Part shown: piece by piece, positions 56,971-64,000 of the stretch | Numbering within the stretch: the stretch's first letter is position 1 | Layout of the letters: each line of letters begins with the position of its first letter | NCBI RefSeq assembly: GCF_000002425.4 | Contig: NC_037253.1 | Coordinates: forward strand, 2,259,039-2,323,038 | DNA: 64,000 nt | DNA from: Physcomitrium patens | Lineage: Eukaryota; Streptophyta; Bryopsida; Funariales; Funariaceae | Direction: 5' to 3' | Made by a program: the position numbers and the translations under genes | The notes under the pieces: model-generated | Told to the model about the DNA's origin: nothing | Seen by the model: only the letters and a program-made list of their open reading frames with translations | The model's database searches: none

Positions 56971-57875
56971 TGTCGGGGTAGAGAGAATTTGCCTTAAGAA
57001 AATGTTAGACTTCTGGCTGTCACTAATCATTCAATCAAGCTTCAAAATAAAGGAAGCCCTAAGTTTATATATAAATTTTCTCTTTTGAGCAATTATACCA
57101 AATACACAAGCCTCAAGTAACCAACAACATCCAAAATATGATAAAATCCTCTAAAACCTTATATATTCTTATGTGGAGATTTTTCCAAACTTCAACACCT
57201 CATATCTCCTAATCCGACCGTCCAAACAAACTCAAATTTTACATGAGGTACTGATGTATTCTTATTAACTTTTATAACAACTTTTAATTTTAAATTCATT
57301 GCGGATCTTGAGATATCTTGAAAACCCTAACAGCCGCTTCAAATCTTTGTCTTTATATACCCGCATGCAATTTTCTTCATATCTCACAAAATATAAGCTC
57401 AAATGCTACGAAATTTATATGTATAGCTTTTTAACACAAAAATGTACATTCTCCAAAAAGTTTGAGTCAAAAATTCGTTCGAATACTCAAGTTATGGCTC
57501 CAACCATTACTACAAACAAAATCGCTTACTTACTACCTTTGATTTGAAAGCGCCGCCTTCAACTCCTTATAACTCCTTCACATTCCTTGCCTTCATCTCA
57601 CCATGACTTGCTTTCATTCCTCCAATTAGCATCCTTCTAGTTTAGATTTTCATCCTTAAGCTTCCACCTTCTCCCAAGGCTTCATACTAAACATTTAGGT
57701 CCTATATTTTTTTTTTTTAATGTCAAAATCAAAACAAGTAAAGAAACAAAATAAAGTTTCTTATACCAACTCCTTTTAATTTAATCTATTAGCCACTCGA
57801 ACACACATCTAGATTTATTAACATATAATATGTTTTAATTAATTTTTACATATTGTAAGCATTTACAGTACGACA
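56971..57875 (-). repeat. Solo LTR Y, copy D (mirror of copy A)
   Basis: TGTCGGGGTAGAGAG to TTACAGTACGACA, reverse complement of 26489-27394. Confidence 0.85.
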
Positions 57876-59179
57876 ACGATGGTATTTGTCTTCTTTCTAG
57901 GATATTCATTGTTTTATATGGCTTTTAAAAAAACATGTGAAATATGGAATAGATTTTCATAGACTATGATAGATATAATTGATAAGCAACTGAATTGACT
58001 TGTTCACAAATAGGAAATCGTCCAAATCTATGATAATTCAACTTGTCATAAGAACAAATAATTTTAATAATATGACAAAGTAACCATACCTTATCACCAA
58101 TGTAGAAATGAGGTTGTTCCTTATGATAAGCATCCACATTGCTCTTTTATTGTTTTTTAGCATCTTTTAGACGTCCCTTCATTATTGTATGTAATTCAAA
58201 TAAATATTTTGCCAAATCTTCCACCACATGATTATCAACTTTTCAAAAATTAAAACCATTAAGTTGTGGATAATAACCATAATTAGCAAAAAATTATATA
58301 TATATATATATTTATTATATAGAAAAATATACTATGTTATTATAAACAAACTTTGTCAATAGCAAAAGAGTTGTCTAATCATCTTATTGGTAATTGATGG
58401 TGCACCTTAAATAGTATTCTAAAGCTTGATTTATACACTCTATTTGTCCATTAATTTGAGAATAGAAAGCCAAATATAGTTTTATGTCTACTTTTAGAAT
58501 CTTGAAAAGATTTTTTTAAAATCTTGATACAAACTAAATTAACTTAAGTAATCCATAATATCGATAGATATTATCAAGAAAAAGCTTGACTACTTTTTTA
58601 TATATAATAGCTTTTGTACATGGTACAAAATGTGCCATCTTGGTGAAATGATCTATTATCATAAATATAGAGTCATAAGAATTTGAGACTCAAAGATCCT
58701 TGATAAAATCCATAGAAACAAAAGACCATGGTTGTTCTTGAATAGGTAACAATTGGAAAAGTCAATAAAGTCAATAATAAAGAGTTTTTGACCTTGAAAA
58801 AATGTTACATAACTAAACAAAGTCTTTCACTCCCTTTCATACTTGTGACTACTAAAAATCTCTAGATATAAGTTTTAAAGTCTTGTTGTATCCAAAATGT
58901 CAAGCCGTTGGAAAGTTATGACATATTTACAAAATACATAAACATGCTTTTCCTTCTAGAATGTATAAGTGTCTTTTAAAATAGAGTAGGTTTTTTTTGA
59001 ACTTGAACTTGGAAGCATCATAAGACTTAGAAGAAAGATTCTTGGTATCATAAATGAAAGGATCAGAGGATATACTTGATCAAAACTACTTGACAAGAGT
59101 TGAATCAATAGTCAATATTGATTTTATTGCTTGAAGATGAAAATGCTCCAACATCAAGAGAATCATGCTTTGTTGATGA

Positions 59180-60500
59180 AAAGATGTATTTTCTTCTTAT
59201 GATACAAGAAAAAAATATCTAAAAAAGGCGTCTAACAAACTTTAGTATTTTTTGGGTCGATAAGTAATCTTAAAATCAAATCTTGATAAAGACATACTCC
59301 AATTGACTTGGCCATGATTCAAAACAGGTTCTTATATAAAATATTTAAGATTCTTATGGTTGGAATAAATAAATATTGGATTAGAAGCACCTTTTAGATA
59401 ATTGCATCATTCTTCAAAAAAAATTATAATTGCAAGAAGTTCTTTGACACAAATCTTATAGCTGATCTTGGCTATTAGAAATTTTCTTGAATGAAAAGCT
59501 ATTAGATGAAGTTTATTATCTATTTCTATATATAATAATATGGCATCCAAAGTAAAGTTTGATGCATCTATTTTGAAACAAAATATCTTACAAGAGTCAA
59601 TGTAATATAAGATTGGTGTAAAAATAGAGGTTTTATTCAAAGCTTTAAATATTGCTTTTACTTCTTGATTTCATTAAAGTTTGTTTTTATAAGTCAAATG
59701 GATAAGTGGAGTTGCAACTTGAGAGAAGTTCTTGATGAAGATCTGGTAGTAGTTGGCAAATTCCACAAAACATTGGACATTTCTTACCATTTTTGAAATC
59801 TTCCAAACTATAATAGTTTGAAATTTTTTAGGATCCATCATTTGAAATGATGTATTCTAAGAAGTCGACTTGAGTAGTGTAGAATATACACTTTTCTATC
59901 TTGGCATAAAGTCCTGTATTTCTTAGTTTTTGTAATACACAACAAACATAAAATTCATATTCTTATATATTATTAGAATAGATTGAGACATCATCTAGGT
60001 TACAAACAACAAAGTCATCTAAAAACTCTCAAAAAACATCATTCATTAGATATTCAAAAGCTATTGGTGCATTTATAAGTCCAAAAGGCATGTCATTATA
60101 TTCAAAATGTTTATACATTGTTCAAAATGTAGTCTTCTATTCATCTCTTTTTTTGATGCATACCAAATTGTATGCCCCTTATAGATCTATTTTTGTATAG
60201 ATCTTAGATTGATATAATTAATCAAGAAGTCTTGATATCAAAGGTAGTAGATATCTATTCTTGATGGTGATTTTATTGAGTCCTTGATAATCGATACATA
60301 TTTGCAATGATCCATCTTTTTTCTTTACAAATAAAATTAGAACTCTTGCCAAAAATTTGGAATGGCATATAAAGTTCTTGGCTAGATTTTCTTCAATATA
60401 CTTTTTGAATTTAGCCAATTTATTTTATGATAAATTATAAATTGGTCCAAATGGCACTTGAGTTCCTTCTTAAAGGTCAATTGAATAATCATAGGGATAA
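59180..60500 (-). pseudogene. E7' RT and RNase H, broken
   Basis: 60218-60418 reads [20 protein letters not shown] and [20 protein letters not shown]; 59407-59640 reads FKIDASNFTLDAILLYIEID. One residue differs from the left copy after CHSKF (L-A against S-T). Confidence 0.75.
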
Positions 60501-61676
60501 TATTTTGGTAGAGTATCAGCATTCTTTCTCTCAAATACATCTTGAAAATCTTAATATTGGCTTAGAATGTCGCTTGAAGTCTTTCTACTATTTGAAATGG
60601 ATACAATATGAATGACATAAGATAATCTTTTTTTTCTAACATGCAAGAAAGCTTTTGCACCTACAAATATAGATTTAATTATAGTAGACTTATGTCTTTC
60701 TACTTGATCAATTATATTCTTAGTTATACTTTCAAATAAATCAAGACTACAAGAAATTCAATCTATTTTTGGATTATATTTTTTTAGCAATAATAAATCC
60801 AAAATTATTCAATTAGAAGAAGATTTAATCATATTAAATATTACAAAGCTACTATAATTATTATTTATTGCTTCTATAGGAAGAGTTTCATGAATAAATT
60901 TTTTTGAAGACAATGGACGACCATCTGTGACTTCTATATGAATATGTTTAGTTTTCTTCATTAAAGATATGCTATATCTTTTAGCAAATTCTTCATCTAA
61001 GAAACAAGCTGAGGCTCTTGAATCTAATAAGGTAGAGGCTTTGTGATATTAAGGTCCTAAAATAACATTTATTGTAAAATAAAGAGAAGGTTCTGAGGAG
61101 AGAATAAGACCTTCATTAGATATTGTATAAGGTTCTAGCTACACTGTCCCTATTGTAGCTAGACAAACTTATTTTTTGACATACTATTTTCTTTGATGGT
61201 AGTATTCCTCATTTTGTAATTGCATCGCTTCTTTGGACAATGTTGAGCAGTGACACCAATTGCATGAAGTAGTGAAGAGTGCTAGCCCTGATTATATTGC
61301 ATAAATTCCAAATTATTGATACAAATCTTGATTTTGAACAACAATTAAAAATTCATTCCAAATCCTAAGAAAACAAGACTTAGAACTTTGGAATAAGCTT
61401 GAAGCTAGCTTACAAACTCCAATTGCCGATCTTCAAATGAATCCCTATTTTGCTCTAGGCAGCCATTTTAGTGACTGGAGGTTTGATTTCAAGTATGTTC
61501 CACAAATGGTTAATCCTCGGATATCAATCCAATCTATCCTAGGGATTTTTTAGTTTGATCTTATCTTCAACTTAAGTCTAGTATCAATTATATTAATTAT
61601 TTATCTTTTTTATACTATTTTTTTTTTATCAATTTATGGCCTTTCTAAGCCAATAAAAGAAATTTAATAGTTTAGA

Positions 61677-62177
61677 AGGTAAAATTATTAACCAACCTTG
61701 AATCTACTAGCTATTAAGATAAGAAAATAAACTAAGAGATTTTTATAAAAGCCATGCTTAAATGTCTTGAATTACTATTGAACTAAGATGATTAAATATT
61801 AATTAAAATTTTATTTTTGATTATATTTTTACCATATAGTTGTGTTACAATATGGCAACAATATGGTGCATATATAAGAAACTTGTCTTGCAAATTAAAA
61901 CATATGCTTTATAAAATGAACACGTATTGGAGATCCTATAGAACATTGTTATATAGCTCCTTGTTAGATAGTAAATATAGAAGCAAGAGTAAAGCCTTCT
62001 TCATTGTTGTCATTGCTTTTATAGTCCTTAGTCTTGTTTTAAGACTTTTTAATATTCTTGTCTTTAGCAATAGCCATTCTAGTTCAATATATTACTATCT
62101 TTGAGTGACTTTTTAATCTTTTTGAGTGATACAAGAGTGTATTGAGTTTTCTTTCTTTGAGATTCATGTCCTTGACA
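61677..62177 (+). repeat. LTR fragment of E2/E7 family, right arm
   Basis: Mirror of 22190-22690; ends GTCCTTGACA. Confidence 0.6.
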
Positions 62178-62790
62178 CATCCTTTCCTATGACCTAGAAG
62201 AAGCCATGATCTAATTTGCGACTTAAATTCAATTCTTTTCCAAGTTCTTTTGAGATACTTGTCACATAGTCTTATATGATTTTTGGTAATTGATTGTCTT
62301 CCACAATATATGCTATTATGACTTTCTTTTAAAAATAATCCATTTCTTTTGGTACTTTGGCCTCGTTTAATATCACCCAAACAACACATTTTGTTAGTAT
62401 GAAATCTTTTTTGCTACAAAAAAATCTTTTAGAAAGGATCTTAGTTGGTGATGCTCGCATGGGATGGATATCTATGAGCCGCTCCATTTGTGCAATAGTA
62501 GCAACCAATTCAAATTCCAATTATTCTTTCTTAGATCTATTCTTCTTGTACTACACCTTCAATGTTGTAAGAGACAGGGATGCATGTGTCAACTTGCTTT
62601 TTAGTATCACAGCATAGGTCGTGGTTATCGTCATGTTGTCTCCTCACACTATTACAATCCCACTACAAATGGTACTATAGGCACTATGACTCACTTTAGT
62701 GCAACCTCCACTGCTAGGCTCAACTAAAACCCTAATCCTAAAAAAGTCCTATCCTCAATTGATATCTTACTTGCTTAAATTATTGTATAT
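62178..62790 (-). other. Unidentified coding-like remnant, right arm
   Basis: Mirror of 21579-22189, with one residue different in the MERLIDIHPMR frame. Confidence 0.3.
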
Positions 62791-62929
62791 AAATTTATCA
62801 AATCCTAACACAATGTGCCAGGGTATTGAGCATTGGACCTCGCAATCGCTCGCAGGCCAGATATGTGGTATTACACATCCTCGCAGTAATCCAAGCGCCA
62901 GTGAGGAGGAGCTTGCCGGATCTTTCCCG

Positions 62930-62970
62930 TTTTTTTTTTTTTTTGTTTTGTTTTGTTTTGTTTTTTTTTT
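62930..62970. repeat. Poly(T)-rich tract, right arm
   Basis: Mirror of the poly(A) tract at 21401-21437 with small length differences. Confidence 0.9.
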
Positions 62971-64000
62971 CCATTTATGCACCTACTGCATATATGCTGA
63001 AATGCTTAAGTTATCTGAAATGGGTTGTCTACCTTACGCACAGCAAAGGAGCCCCATCACCATCAGCCGGCGTGCATGCGCTCAATGGATACAACACAGA
63101 GATGTCGGTGTGACAGCAACACTGAAATTGAGCACTGCTGAGGAGATTGAAGGCCAAGCGGTGGAGCTACTCCTTGACAACGACCAGGATTCGTCCGCAA
63201 GACGCAGATACCCGGACAGAAGTGTTCGTCATCGGGTTGCTCCGCATCTGCGTTCGCAACTGTGTTCGCAACGGCATCGCAATGCGGCACTGCAGTAGAT
63301 GAGTGTGTTCATGAACCATTGGAAATCGTGAATGGCGACATCCGCGAGACATCAGTGAACGTGAGCCGTCTGCGATGCTTTCGCGGCCTCCTGTCCCGAC
63401 CCCTCCGACGTCTATCTGGACATGCCCTGATGCCGTGAGTGGGTTGGGGTCGAAACTGGGCATGAAGCTTCTGGTCGAGTATATTTTGCTTGGGTGTTGG
63501 GGGATCGTTCGCTTTGTTTCATTGGACAGCTGTTAATAGACAAGCCTGCCGAGCACGGCATTGACAGTGGGGCCCACCTTCATGAACAACGCAAGGGTCC
63601 TGCAGCTCTCGAGACCTCGAGAACTTATTCGAGATCCTGGGATCCACCATGAAAGTGCGACACAAGGAATTCGTTCCGTGGTGACGGCGCAGCGATTTCG
63701 TGAGGTATATTAGGAGGGGTGGGAGAGAGTGGTGGAGTAGAGTCAGCGTAGGGATTGAAATTGGATACGGTTCGTGTTGCGCCTATTCGCGCTGCTGTCT
63801 GAGTTGCATGACGGGGAACGTGACGTGGGGAGGACCTGGTGTCGCATCAGCCGCTTGTTTGAATAGGACCTTGTGTCGTTGGGATTAGCGTGGGCGGGAA
63901 TTGAGAGCGCAGGCGTGAGAATTGCGGTAAGCTTCGGAGCGGGGACGGTCGTGATTGCAGGTAGAAGAGGTTGTAGAGGATTCTTGAGAGGCTCGAAAAG
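62971..64000 (+). other. Duplicated HMA5 upstream region
   Basis: GC-rich mirror of 20371-21400. If the arm continues, the plus strand would reach an HMA5 start codon near position 64071, just outside the window. No gene is seen within the segment itself. Confidence 0.6.

Larger units (their letters stand above)
56051..61676 (-). mobile_element. E7': right-arm copy of E7 with solo LTR Y
   Basis: Mirror of 22691-28314: truncated 3' LTR 56051-56197, post-chromodomain region about 56275-56665, solo LTR Y 56971-57875, integrase about 57877-58985, RNase H 59407-59640 and RT 60218-60418. It has the same disruptions as E7. Confidence 0.85.
51935..64000. repeat. Right arm of giant inverted repeat (runs off window)
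   Basis: Reverse complement of 32430 down to 20371. Base 64000 pairs with about 20371, only 70 bases outside the HMA5 start codon of the left arm (20300). The arm continues beyond the window. Confidence 0.95.

Noticed and set aside
1-64000. tRNA or rRNA genes
   Set aside because: No cloverleaf with A and B boxes and no rRNA-like block was found; tRNA-like matches are retroelement primer sites only.

Overview
The window looks like a chromosomal segment from a land plant. It holds one intron-containing copper P1B-ATPase gene of the HMA5 type on a GC-rich island (about 15.9-21.5 kb). AT-rich, nested and mostly decayed LTR retrotransposons surround it. Most are Ty3/gypsy, including chromodomain-bearing chromoviruses, and one is a Ty1/copia remnant. 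One Ty3 family (0-7 kb) has a protein type that I associate with fungi and seed-free plants, so a bryophyte or other seed-free plant is plausible but not proven.

Layout. 1-7.2 kb: minus-strand Ty3 element E1, with both LTRs (left one cut by the window edge), PBS and PPT. 7.2-13.0 kb: fragment of a second LTR (family X), then the RT-RNaseH-integrase half of a third Ty3 family (Z) on the plus strand and its probable 3' LTR. 13.1-14.2 kb: Ty1/copia remnant. 14.3-14.85 kb: piece of a solo-LTR family (Y). 16.1-20.3 kb: the HMA5-like gene on the minus strand, five exons, all introns phase 0, about 1000 residues. 20.4-32.4 kb: left arm of a very large inverted repeat, carrying the HMA5 upstream region, an LTR fragment, decayed chromovirus E7 and most of minus-strand chromovirus E4. 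32.4-51.9 kb: spacer with the rest of E4, a nest of insertions inside minus-strand element E3 (chromovirus E2 with a perfect TSD, two Y solo LTRs and one E1-type solo LTR), and the gag-protease half of family Z on the minus strand. 51.9-64 kb: right arm, the mirror image of 32.4-20.4 kb, running off the window just before the mirror position of the HMA5 start codon.

Main points of interest: (1) the inverted repeat has arms of at least 12 kb, its inner breakpoint lies inside an E4 retrotransposon, and it predicts a second, divergently oriented HMA5 copy starting about 70 bases past the right edge; (2) the E4 promoter LTR carries a tandem array of perfect heat-shock-element motifs; (3) three chromovirus copies share a conserved extra domain downstream of the chromodomain, with a GHYRW-type motif; (4) family Z is split in two halves that both abut the same LTR at almost the same protein position; (5) decay appears to be mainly by C-to-T/G-to-A changes.

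HMA5 is the only gene that looks intact. All retroelement coding regions contain stops or frameshifts; E2 is the best preserved. Domain calls come from reading the translated frames by eye. No database search or alignment was run.
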